Shown here piece after piece: positions 35,708 to 43,335 of a stretch of 64,000 nucleotides of DNA. A model generated the notes under the pieces. That model made no database searches and had not been told where the DNA came from. It saw only the letters and a list, made by a program, of their open reading frames with translations. The DNA lies in NCBI RefSeq assembly GCF_002871795.1, contig NZ_PNHL01000006.1, positions 177,476 to 241,475 on the forward strand. Direction: 5' to 3'. This DNA is from Brachybacterium sp. UMB0905. GTDB taxonomy: Bacteria > Actinomycetota > Actinomycetes > Actinomycetales > Dermabacteraceae. The position numbers and the translations under genes are program-made. How positions within the stretch are numbered: position 1 is the first letter of the stretch; each line of letters starts with the position of its first letter.

Positions 35708-36538
35708 TCAGAGCACCGCGCGCAGGAAGTCCTTGGTGCGGCGATGGTCGGGCTCAGAGAAGATCTTCTCCGGCGCCCCCTGCTCGACGATCCGGCCCTT
35801 GTCGAACATCATCACCCGCTGGGAGACCTCGCGCGCGAACTGCATTTCGTGGGTGACGATGAGCATCGAGATGTCGGTCTCTGCGGCGATGTCCTTGAGC
35901 ACGCCCAGCACTTCGTCCACCAGCTCGGGATCCAGCGCGGAGGTCACCTCGTCCAGCAGCAGGATCTCGGGGTCCATGGCGAGTGCGCGGGCGATCGCGA
36001 CGCGCTGCTGCTGCCCGCCGGAGAGCTGGGTGGGGCGCGCATCCTGCTTCGCGGACATCCCCACCTTCTCCAGCAGGCCCTCGGCCTTGGCGACGGCCTC
36101 GTCCTTGCCCAGCCCCATCACGTGGACGGGCGCCTCGATGAGGTTCTCCAGCACCGTCATGTTGGGGAACAGGTTGAAGTGCTGGAACACCATGCCGATG
36201 TGGGTGGTGGTGCGGCGGCGCATCTTATCGCTGATGCGCACGCGGCGGCCATCGCGCCGCTCGTACTGCAGCGGGTGCCCGCCGATGTGGATGTACCCGC
36301 CGGTGAGCTCCTCGAGCGTCATCACCAGACGCAGGATGGTGGTCTTGCCGGAGCCGGAGGGGCCGATGAGGGTGACGCGCTCCCCCGGGGAGACCGTGAA
36401 GTTGAGGTCCTCCAGCACGGTGTGGTCGCCGAACCGCTTGAGGACATCGCTGAACTCGATGTGGGGGACGGCATCCGACGCCGGGGTGTCGGCCGCGGGG
36501 ACCGCGCTGCTGCCGGGGGCCGGGGTGTTCTCAGGCAA
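35708..36538 (-). CDS. ehuA: Polar amino acid/ectoine-type ABC transporter ATPase (EhuA-like)
   Basis: A 276-residue ABC ATPase. Walker A is GPSGSGKTT, the Q-loop VFQHFNLFPNMTVLEN, the signature LSGGQQQRVAIARAL, Walker B ILLLDEVTSALD and the switch histidine VTHEMQFARE. A 25-residue Ala/Pro-rich extension precedes the domain. The start is TTG at 36538 with GGAG 8 bases upstream; it overlaps ehuD by 8 bases. The operon order (binding protein, two permeases, ATPase) and the binding protein's resemblance to EhuB point to ectoine/hydroxyectoine uptake; a related amino acid remains possible. Confidence 0.85.
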   Translation of the reverse strand: MPENTPAPGSSAVPAADTPASDAVPHIEFSDVLKRFGDHTVLEDLNFTVSPGERVTLIGPSGSGKTTILRLVMTLEELTGGYIHIGGHPLQYERRDGRRVRISDKMRRRTTTHIGMVFQHFNLFPNMTVLENLIEAPVHVMGLGKDEAVAKAEGLLEKVGMSAKQDARPTQLSGGQQQRVAIARALAMDPEILLLDEVTSALDPELVDEVLGVLKDIAAETDISMLIVTHEMQFAREVSQRVMMFDKGRIVEQGAPEKIFSEPDHRRTKDFLRAVL

Positions 36539-37172
36539 GTCTCTTCTCCAGTCGTCGAACGAGGACGGACGTCGGGTAGCTCGCGGCCAGGAAGATGAGG
36601 CCGGCGATGGTGATCGGCTCCGTGTAGCGGTAGGTGGCGGCGCCGTAGTTCTGCGCCTGGTTCACCATCTCCGCCACGTAGATCACCATGAGGAACGGCG
36701 TCTCCTTGAACATGGAGATCGCGTAGTTGCCCAGGGCCGGGAGGGTGGCCCTAATGGCCTGCGGGATGATCACGGCCCGCCAGGTCCGCGTGTGCGGCAG
36801 CGACAGAGCGGTCGCGGCCTCCCACTGACCCTTGGGCACCGAGTCGATGCCGGCGCGGTACACCTCGGCCATGTAGGTGGTGTAGTGGATGCCCAGCACC
36901 CAGATGCCGATGGTGAGCGCGTCGAAATAGGGGGCCAGCAGCAGGTTCGCGAACACCAGCTGCACCACGAGCGGCGTCATGCGGATGAACTCGACCGCGC
37001 CGGTCACCGGGGCGGTGATGATGCCCGGGGCGCTGCGCCGCACGATGGCGACCACCAGGCCCAGCACCACGGCGATGAGGGTGCCCAGCACCGTGGCCAG
37101 CAGCGTGGTCCTGAATCCGTCCAGCAGCAGCGGCAGCGTCGCGACGGCGTGATCCCAGCTCCACCAGCTCAT
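36531..37172 (-). CDS. ehuD: ABC transporter permease, EhuD-like
   Basis: A 213-residue HisM-type permease. Hydrophobic helices include TLLATVLGTLIAVVLGLVVAIV and ITIAGLIFLAASYPTSVLVRR. The amino-acid-transporter EAA loop is YRAGIDSVPKGQWEAATALS, followed by IIPQAIRATLPALGNYAISMFKETPFL. ATG at 37172 overlaps the ehuC stop by four bases (ATGA). It forms the channel with the preceding permease. Confidence 0.86.
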   Translation of the reverse strand: MSWWSWDHAVATLPLLLDGFRTTLLATVLGTLIAVVLGLVVAIVRRSAPGIITAPVTGAVEFIRMTPLVVQLVFANLLLAPYFDALTIGIWVLGIHYTTYMAEVYRAGIDSVPKGQWEAATALSLPHTRTWRAVIIPQAIRATLPALGNYAISMFKETPFLMVIYVAEMVNQAQNYGAATYRYTEPITIAGLIFLAASYPTSVLVRRLEKRLA

Positions 37173-37930
37173 GCGACCTCACCCCTGACATTGCTGCCGG
37201 GGGCGCGCAGCAGCGAGCCCAGGGAATCCTTGAGCGCGGGGCCGCGGCCGATCCGGTGCTTGGCCCGCACCTCCAGGGCGTTCATGAAGATCACGAGCAC
37301 CCAGGCGAGCACGAAGTACATCGCGAGCCCCACCAGGAAGGCGAACCAGGTGCCGGTGGTGCGGCGCAGCTGCTCGATCTGGAAGAAGAGGTCGGCCAGG
37401 GTGATGAGGTTGACGATCGCGGTGCCCTTCAGCAGCTGGATCAGCAGGTTGGACAGCGAGGGGATCATGAGCGCCCAGGCCTGCGGGATGATGACGCGGA
37501 ACATGCCGCGCGCCGGGGACAGCGACAGGGCGCTGATGGCCTCGTACTGCCCCTTGGGCACGGACTGAATGGAGCCGCGCACCACCTCCGCGCCGTACGC
37601 CCCGTAGTTCAGGGACAGCGCGAGAATGCCGCACAGCATCGGCTCAAGCTCCCAGCCCAGCAGGGGCAGCACGAAGAACAGCCAGAACAGCTGCACCACG
37701 AGCGAGGTGCCGCGGAAGACCTCCACGAACACGCGGGCGATCACGCGCACGACGGCGAGCTTGACGGTCTGGGCGATGCCGAACACGAGCGCGATGAGCA
37801 TCGCCCCGGCGGCGCCGCCCAGAGTCAGCGCCATGGTGACCCCGGCCCCCTCGAGGAGCTGGGGCCAACGGCCGGCCAGCGCCTCGAGGTTCGCCGGGAG
37901 CGTGGAGAAGAAGCCGGTCAGGCCATCCAC
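37169..37930 (-). CDS. ehuC: ABC transporter permease, EhuC-like
   Basis: A 253-residue HisM-type permease with an N-terminal helix pair, a helix LVVQLFWLFFVLPLLGW, the EAA loop VVRGSIQSVPKGQYEAISALS, and VIIPQAWALMIPSLSNLLIQLLKGTAIV. A basic tail follows the last helix (VRAKHRIGRGPALKD). GTG at 37930 has GGAGG upstream. It stands 58 bases after ehuB and overlaps ehuD. Confidence 0.86.
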   Translation of the reverse strand: MDGLTGFFSTLPANLEALAGRWPQLLEGAGVTMALTLGGAAGAMLIALVFGIAQTVKLAVVRVIARVFVEVFRGTSLVVQLFWLFFVLPLLGWELEPMLCGILALSLNYGAYGAEVVRGSIQSVPKGQYEAISALSLSPARGMFRVIIPQAWALMIPSLSNLLIQLLKGTAIVNLITLADLFFQIEQLRRTTGTWFAFLVGLAMYFVLAWVLVIFMNALEVRAKHRIGRGPALKDSLGSLLRAPGSNVRGEVA

Positions 37931-37988
37931 GAAGACCTCCAGCGGGAGAGGAGTACGGGCAGGACTATGGAGCGGGAGGTCGCCGCGG

Positions 37989-38909
37989 TCACTGCAGGGA
38001 GGAGAGGTCGCCCTCGCACAGCAGCTCGGCGGTCATGTCCGCGGGCGGCAGCTCCTCGGCGGTGAAGCCGAAGTCACCCACGATCGACAGGTAGCGCTCC
38101 TCGTCGGAGACGATGTCCGCGAGCACCTCGTTGTAGGCGTCCAGCAGGCTGGTGTCCTCCTTGCGGAACACGGTGCCGCCGGCGCCGACCTGCTTGACCC
38201 CGTCGATCTCGGCGACGAAGCTCTCGGTGACCTCGACGTCGATGTTCGAGTTGTCCTTGAGCCAGTTCAGGGAGATCGCGGTCAGGGCGAAGGCGTCGGC
38301 GCGGCCGGAGCTGATGGCGTCCACGCCGTCCTGCGGGCCACCCACCTCGATGGAGTCCAGGCCCAACTGGGCGGCGTAGTCGGATTCGATCGCGCCGCTC
38401 ATGGTGGCCACGGTCAGGCCGGAGTCCACAAAGGAGTTCATGTTCTCCAGGCCTTCGGGGTTGCCGGTGGGGACCATGAGCGCGGTCGTGTACTGGAACT
38501 CGGGCTCGGAGAAGGCGGCCTCGGCGCAGCGGTCCGGGAGGATGGACATGCCGGCGCTGATGGCGTCGAAGCGCCCGGCGTTCAGGCCCGGGATGAGCGA
38601 GCCCCACTCGGTGTTGACGCCCTCGACGTTCTCGATGCCCAGCTCACCGAAGATCTCGCGGTGCAGGGCGACGGTGGCGCCGGTGAGCTCGCCGCCCTCA
38701 TCGAAGCTGTAGGGCGCCTCGCCGGCGAAGCCGACGGTGATGGTTCCACTCTCCTGCAGGCGGGTGAGGAGATCACCGTCCCCCTCGCCGCCGGCGGCGG
38801 AGCCGCCTCCAGCACCTCCGTCGGTGCGGCTGCAGGCGGTGGCGGTGCCGAGCGCGGCGGCGGTGAGCACGAGCCCGCTGCGGCGGAAGAAGCTGCGACG
38901 GTTCTGCAT
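37989..38909 (-). CDS. ehuB: Ectoine/hydroxyectoine-type substrate-binding lipoprotein (EhuB-like)
   Basis: A 306-residue periplasmic-binding-protein family 3 receptor. The N-terminus is a signal peptide with a double arginine (RRSFFRRSG) and a lipobox-like TATAC, so it is probably lipid-anchored. GFAGEAPYSFDEGGELTG and TEWGSLIPGLNAGRFDAISAGM match the EhuB pattern, including the ILPDRC segment. Ectoine is a compatible solute, so uptake would serve osmoprotection or nutrition. First gene of the operon; a GntR/FCD regulator is encoded divergently. Confidence 0.85.
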   Translation of the reverse strand: MQNRRSFFRRSGLVLTAAALGTATACSRTDGGAGGGSAAGGEGDGDLLTRLQESGTITVGFAGEAPYSFDEGGELTGATVALHREIFGELGIENVEGVNTEWGSLIPGLNAGRFDAISAGMSILPDRCAEAAFSEPEFQYTTALMVPTGNPEGLENMNSFVDSGLTVATMSGAIESDYAAQLGLDSIEVGGPQDGVDAISSGRADAFALTAISLNWLKDNSNIDVEVTESFVAEIDGVKQVGAGGTVFRKEDTSLLDAYNEVLADIVSDEERYLSIVGDFGFTAEELPPADMTAELLCEGDLSSLQ

Positions 38910-38965
38910 GGAAGGACTTGCCCTCGATGATGGTCGGATGCGGTGGTTTCTCCGGATGGTGCGGA

Positions 38966-38976
38966 TTGTCGGACAC
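38966..38976. promoter_or_regulatory. Candidate GntR/FCD operator between ehuB and the regulator
   Basis: TTGTCGGACAC contains the dyad TGTC-G-GACA and fits the FadR-class consensus TNGTNNNACNA at all but the last fixed position. It lies in the ehuB-regulator divergent gap. Confidence 0.35.
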
Positions 38977-39144
38977 TCCGAGATCCGGGCACTGCGGAGC
39001 CACGCTGCCGATCCGTTGCCATGCGGGTCGAGTCATCTGCCGCTTCGTAACAGCCTCGTGATCCGGCCCCGGGAAGTGCGCATCCCGCGGGCGGGGATGA
39101 GAAGATTTCCTGGCGCATCCGTCGTCAGTCCCAGGAGGTCGTCG

Positions 39145-39918
39145 ATGCCTGTTCCGCACCGGTCGGTGAATCTGCCGCTGCTGCAGCCCATCCGTCGGCC
39201 CTCGATCATCGACCAGGCCGAGCTCGAGCTGCGCGAAGCGATCTATGCCGGGGACCTGCGGCCGGGCGACCCGGTGCCCGAGGTGCAGGTGTCCTCCCAG
39301 ATGGGCATCTCGCGCTCCTCGCTGCGGGAGGCCTGCCAGCGCCTGGTGCGCGACGGGCTGCTCACCCAGTTCCCGGGCCGCGGCCTGTTCGTGACCACGA
39401 TGGATGCCGCGACGATGAGCGATTTCATCGCCTACCGCCTGGGGATCGAGATGCAGACCGCCTCGGTGGTGGCCGCCCGGGTCACGGCGCTGCGCGAGGC
39501 CGGGGATGACGAGGGGGCCGATGCCCTGCTCGCGCCGCTGCACGAGCAGCTCGCGCTCAGCCGTGCCGCCCTCGAGGCCGGGTCCCTGATCGAGGCGGGC
39601 AATGCTGACCTGGACCTGCACCTGCGCTTAGCCGAGCTGTCGCAGAACCAATTCCTGGTCTCGGCGATGAACACGATCGTGATCCTCACCCGCATGGGCG
39701 CCTTCTCCGATCCGCGCGGCTACGGCGTGCGGGCGGATCTCACCGCGCAGCATGAGGCGCTGCTGCAGGCGCTGCGCGCCGGAGATGCTTCCGCGGCGCG
39801 CGCGGTGCTGCGGGAGAACCTGCAGGAGCTGGCCGACCGGCTGCGCAGCGGCGCCGAGGAATCCGAGGTGCTGCGCGAGGGGGATCTGGAGGACCGTGAG
39901 GAGGATCCGCCGCGCTGA
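39145..39918 (+). CDS. GntR-family regulator, FadR/FCD subfamily
   Basis: A 257-residue transcription factor. The winged helix-turn-helix is at about 21-80 (LREAIYAGDLRPGDPVPEVQVSSQMGISRSSLREA, then LVRDGLLTQFPGRGLFV). The helical FCD ligand domain follows, with metal-binding-type residues in NADLDLHLRLAE and TAQHEALLQALRAGD. AGGAGG precedes the ATG at 39145. Its divergent position suggests that it controls ehuBCDA in response to a small acid or ectoine derivative; this is inference. A hairpin follows. Confidence 0.88.
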   Translation: MPVPHRSVNLPLLQPIRRPSIIDQAELELREAIYAGDLRPGDPVPEVQVSSQMGISRSSLREACQRLVRDGLLTQFPGRGLFVTTMDAATMSDFIAYRLGIEMQTASVVAARVTALREAGDDEGADALLAPLHEQLALSRAALEAGSLIEAGNADLDLHLRLAELSQNQFLVSAMNTIVILTRMGAFSDPRGYGVRADLTAQHEALLQALRAGDASAARAVLRENLQELADRLRSGAEESEVLREGDLEDREEDPPR

Positions 39919-39978
39919 GCGGGGACGTGGAGCGCTGAGCGGACCCGCGCTCGGCGAGCACTCCCCCGCGACGACAAC

Positions 39979-40001
39979 GGGCCCCGGCAGTGCCGGGGCC
40001 C
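39979..40001. terminator. Hairpin terminator next to tRNA-Ser
   Basis: GGGCCCCGGCA (39979-39989) pairs with TGCCGGGGCCC (39991-40001) around one G. It can serve the GntR gene and the convergent tRNA gene. Confidence 0.7.
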
Positions 40002-40009
40002 GGTCAGGG

Positions 40010-40099
40010 CGGAGACGAGAGGATTTGAACCTCCGAGGCGCCTTCTCGGCACCTACTCCCTTAGCAGGGGAGCGCATTCGGCCGCTCTGCCACGTCTCC
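40010..40099 (-). tRNA. tRNA-Ser(GCU)
   Basis: A 90-base tRNA on the minus strand. The acceptor GGAGACG (40093-40099) pairs with CGTCTCC, with discriminator G. The anticodon GCT lies in the CTGCTAA loop, there is a long variable arm as in type II tRNAs, and the T arm is GAGGTTCAAATCCTC. CCA is not encoded. Confidence 0.93.
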
Positions 40100-40228
40100 T
40101 GATGCCACCCGCGAAGGCGGCACGCCGATACAGCATACGGGAGGCACGGGAGTGCTCCAAAGCGGAAGCGCGCAGATCACGTCACAGCCCGCATCGGCAC
40201 CATCGGCGCGGGGTGAGCCGGCCGCGAC

Positions 40229-40714
40229 TCACAGGCCCAGCTTCTCCTGCAGCAGGGCGATGTGCTTCGGGGTGCCCACGCGGTACTTCACGAAGGTGAG
40301 GATGCCGTCGGCGTCGATCGCGAACGTGGAGCGGATGGTGCCCTCGACGATCCGGCCGTACATGTTCTTCTGCCCCCAGGCGCCATAGGCGGCCATCACC
40401 TCGTGGGTGGGGTCGGCAGCGAGGGTGTACGGGAGCTCCTGCTCGGCGACGAAGCGATCCAGCTCCGGGACCTCGTCGGGGCTGATGCCCACCACGCGGT
40501 ACCCGGCATCGGTGAACATCTCGTGGTGGTCGCGCAGGTCCACGGCCTGGCGGGTGCACAGGCTCGTGTTCGCGGCCGGGTAGAACCACAGCAGCGCGGG
40601 CGCACCGCGCAGATCCTCGAGGGTGACGCGGCCACCGCCGGCGGTGGCGAGGTCGAAGGACGGGGCGGGATCCCCCACGGCGAGCTTGACGGGCTTATCC
40701 GATGCGCTGGTCAT
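40229..40714 (-). CDS. Peroxiredoxin, BCP/PrxQ type with a single cysteine
   Basis: A 161-residue thiol peroxidase that reduces hydrogen and organic peroxides. The peroxidatic Cys53 lies in the family motif PxxxTxxC (PAANTSLC). Many BCPs have a resolving cysteine five residues later; here that position is Asp, and Cys53 is the only cysteine, so it must work as a 1-Cys enzyme with an external thiol. The end PKHIALLQEKLGL is typical. ATG at 40714 is 7 bases after TAGGCT, suggesting a leaderless start. Confidence 0.92.
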   Translation of the reverse strand: MTSASDKPVKLAVGDPAPSFDLATAGGGRVTLEDLRGAPALLWFYPAANTSLCTRQAVDLRDHHEMFTDAGYRVVGISPDEVPELDRFVAEQELPYTLAADPTHEVMAAYGAWGQKNMYGRIVEGTIRSTFAIDADGILTFVKYRVGTPKHIALLQEKLGL

Positions 40715-40721
40715 AGCCCGG

Positions 40722-40727
40722 AGCCTA
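40722..40727 (-). promoter_or_regulatory. -10 hexamer TAGGCT of the peroxiredoxin gene
   Basis: 7 bases before the ATG at 40714. Confidence 0.5.
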
Positions 40728-40852
40728 GCGGGGGCCGCGTCGGCCGTTCTGTATCCGCGGTTCGGCGATTCTGTTCCAGGAAGTGCTACAAAACGGCCGA
40801 TCCACCGGGGGCCGGAGGCGCGGGGGCAGGGGCGCGGGCGCGGGGCGGGGGC

Positions 40853-42580
40853 TCAGTGCCGCGGGTTCCGCCGGCCCAGGTACGTCTCGCGGAAGGCCCG
40901 TTCGGCGTGCCGGTCCCCCAGCAGCAGCAGCTGGCACTCCCCCGACGGAGCATCCTCGATGCTCTCGTGCAGGATCCCCGCGTCGTCCAGCAGCCCGACG
41001 ATCCGGCACCCGGTGCGGCGCTGCACCTGCTCATCGCCGACGGACCGCCGGGTCAGGGAGGAGGGGCGCGGCGCGAGGAACATCTCGCTGCCCTCGGCGA
41101 TCAGCACCCGATGGCTGAGCCCGGCATGGTTCCACAGGTCGGTCGCGCCGATGGTGGCGTAGGACAGCACGGAGTCGGCACCGGCCCGGTAGAGCGTTGC
41201 GACATTGCGCTCGTAGGTGGCGCGGGAGACCAGCTGCAGCTCGGGCCGCAGGCGCCGACAGAACAGCGTGAGGTACACGTTCAGGTCATCGTCCCGCGGG
41301 GTGACCAGCACGGCGCTGGCCTGGTCCAGGCCGGCGCGGCGCAGCACCCGCTGGTCGGCCGCATCGCCCTCCACCACGGCGTAGCTCGCGGTGCCCTCGA
41401 GCACGGAGTAGGAGTTCTCCACCCGCCCCTGCTCAAGCTCCACGATCGTGTTCGGCACGCCCTCTTCGGACAGGGCGCGGGAGGCGGCGCGGCCCACGCG
41501 CCCGCCGCCGAGGATCACCACCGGCTCCTCGTGGCAGCCGCGCACCTGGTAGAGCGCGTCGTAGCGGTCGAGCTGTTCCCGGGTGCCGCCGAGCACCAGG
41601 ACGGTGTCCCCGGTGATGGGGACGTCGTCGGTCATGGGGCGAAGGCGGCCCTGCCGCATGATCGCGAGGATCAGGGCGCCGTCCGCGAGCTCCCTCCGTA
41701 TCTGCCCCAGGGAGCGCCCCACCAGGGCGGTGCCCCGGGCTGCGGCCTCGGCGATGAGGGTGGCGCCGAAGGAGCCGATGACGTGGTAGCGCCCGGTGGA
41801 GCCGAGCACGCGCGAGGCCATCTCGCGGCCCAGCACCTGTCCGAGCTCGAGCACATGATCGGCGCCGGCCAGCTGCAGCACGTCCACGGAGACGGGTTTC
41901 GCGGCCGTGACCGCGACGGGCACATCCCGGGCGGCCTGCCGGACGGTGAAGGCGACGTTGGTGTTGGCGTGATCGGAGAGCGTGGAGACGACCAGACGGG
42001 CGCGGGCCGCCCCGGCCTTGCGGTACGTGGTGGCGGCATCGAGGGGGCCGACGAGGACGTGTCGGCCCTGGTCGTGGAGGTCACCGGCGAGCGCGGCGTC
42101 CTCGAGCACGACGACGGCGGGGACGCGGGAACGTTCGGCGCGAGCGGCGAAGGCTTGGGTGACCGAGTCGGTGCCGACCAGCAGCACGTGGCCGCCCAGA
42201 TGATCGGGCACCTTGCGGGGGGTGCGCAGGGCGCGGCGGCGGTCCAGCCAGGGCGTGACCACGTACTGGATGGCGAAGAACGGCAGCAGCACCAGCATGT
42301 AGGCAACGCCGCTGAACAGCACCAGCAGGGAGAACAGCCGTCCGGCGTCGGATGTGAAGGTGATGTCCCCGTAGCCGAGGGTGGACATCGTCGTGATCGC
42401 CCAGTAGATGGCGCTGATCACGGAGTGGGGCCGGCCCTCGCGGGCCATGATGACGAGGAACACCGTGGCGTACACGGTGACCATCGCCACCCCGAGGGCG
42501 AGGATGACCAGGCCGCCGCGCGAGCGACGGCCCAGCAGGCCGCCACGCTCGCGCCGCCGCTCAGGCCCCAGGGAGTCCAT
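40853..42580 (-). CDS. Potassium channel with two RCK (TrkA-N/TrkA-C) modules
   Basis: A 575-residue channel. Two helices flank a pore loop with the selectivity filter TLGYGD near residues 67-72 (full loop YWAITTMSTLGYGDITF). Two regulatory RCK halves follow, with GGHVLLVGTDSVTQAFAAR near 128 and VVILGGGRVGRAASRAL near 350, each a Rossmann nucleotide-binding fold. The module order (pore, RCK1, RCK2) resembles MthK- and GsuK-like channels. The neighbours (peroxiredoxin, bioY) give no functional link. The gene ends 17 bases before the bioY stop coordinate, so bioY may be transcribed into it. Confidence 0.9.
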   Translation of the reverse strand: MDSLGPERRRERGGLLGRRSRGGLVILALGVAMVTVYATVFLVIMAREGRPHSVISAIYWAITTMSTLGYGDITFTSDAGRLFSLLVLFSGVAYMLVLLPFFAIQYVVTPWLDRRRALRTPRKVPDHLGGHVLLVGTDSVTQAFAARAERSRVPAVVVLEDAALAGDLHDQGRHVLVGPLDAATTYRKAGAARARLVVSTLSDHANTNVAFTVRQAARDVPVAVTAAKPVSVDVLQLAGADHVLELGQVLGREMASRVLGSTGRYHVIGSFGATLIAEAAARGTALVGRSLGQIRRELADGALILAIMRQGRLRPMTDDVPITGDTVLVLGGTREQLDRYDALYQVRGCHEEPVVILGGGRVGRAASRALSEEGVPNTIVELEQGRVENSYSVLEGTASYAVVEGDAADQRVLRRAGLDQASAVLVTPRDDDLNVYLTLFCRRLRPELQLVSRATYERNVATLYRAGADSVLSYATIGATDLWNHAGLSHRVLIAEGSEMFLAPRPSSLTRRSVGDEQVQRRTGCRIVGLLDDAGILHESIEDAPSGECQLLLLGDRHAERAFRETYLGRRNPRH

Positions 42581-42597
42581 GGCCGGTGCTCAGATGC

Positions 42598-43221
42598 TCA
42601 GCGCTGCCCGCGACGCTCGAGGGCGCGCACGCCGCGCCAGGCGACGGGGATCAGCACGGCGGCGAGCACGGCCTTGACGATGCCGCCGGGGATAAAGGGC
42701 CACAGCCCCGCGGCGAGCACGCCGGACAGGTCCGTCGGCACCCCGATCACGGTCTGGAGGATCAGTGCGAGGTACGGCAGGCCGATGAGGAAGGGGACGG
42801 CGCTGGCCAGAGTGAACCCAGCCAGGGCCGCAAGGGGCCGACGGTCCCAGGCCCGCTCGGCGCACCAGCCCGCAACGAAGGCGGCGGGGATGAAGCCGAG
42901 GATGAAGCCGAAGCTCGGGGTGAGCACGGAGGCGGGGCCGCCTGCGAAGCCGGCGAACACGGGGGCGCCGGCGAGGCCCGCGAGCATGTAGGTGAGCAGT
43001 GCCGCGCCGCCGCGGCGGGCGCCGAGGGCCGCGCCCACCAGGAGCACCCCGAGGGTCTGCCCGGTGATCGGCACCAGCGGCAGCTCGATGGTGATCTGTG
43101 CCAGCAGCGCCACCACGGCGGCACCGGCGAGCACGAGCATCGCGTCACGGGCGAGGGTGCGGTGCCCGGCTAGGGCATCTGCCAGGACGGGGCGGCGGGC
43201 CGGGTGGGCGATCGCGGTCAA
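42598..43221 (-). CDS. bioY: Biotin transporter substrate-binding subunit
   Basis: A 207-residue S-component of an ECF-type biotin importer, with about six hydrophobic helices. The BioY patterns VPITGQTLGVLLVGAALGARRG and GFILGFIPAAFVAG are present, and PFIPGGIVKAVLAAVLIP is at the end. The start is TTG at 43221, with AAGGAGC 5 bases upstream. The EcfA/EcfT energising subunits are not adjacent, so the protein either works alone or shares a distant ECF module. Confidence 0.93.
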   Translation of the reverse strand: MTAIAHPARRPVLADALAGHRTLARDAMLVLAGAAVVALLAQITIELPLVPITGQTLGVLLVGAALGARRGGAALLTYMLAGLAGAPVFAGFAGGPASVLTPSFGFILGFIPAAFVAGWCAERAWDRRPLAALAGFTLASAVPFLIGLPYLALILQTVIGVPTDLSGVLAAGLWPFIPGGIVKAVLAAVLIPVAWRGVRALERRGQR

Positions 43222-43308
43222 GGGGGCTCCTTGCGGGGTGGAAGCGGGGCGGGACGGGCACAGCCTACGCAGTGCGCGGCAGAAGGCTCACCCCGCGCGG
43301 TGTGAGAC

Positions 43309-43323
43309 GGGCGGGGACCGCCC
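43309..43323 (-). terminator. Short hairpin after ptsI
   Basis: GGGCGG and CCGCCC around GGA, 12 bases downstream of the ptsI stop. Confidence 0.45.
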
Positions 43324-43335
43324 TGAGCTGTGCCC

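Noticed and set aside
33659..36598. 979-residue plus-strand open frame
   Set aside because: Shadow of ppc and ehuA; it spans two real minus-strand genes, is rich in Gly/His/Gln shadow composition and has no recognisable domain.
40262..42991. 909-residue plus-strand open frame
   Set aside because: Antisense to the peroxiredoxin, K-channel and bioY genes; composition is typical of a high-GC shadow.
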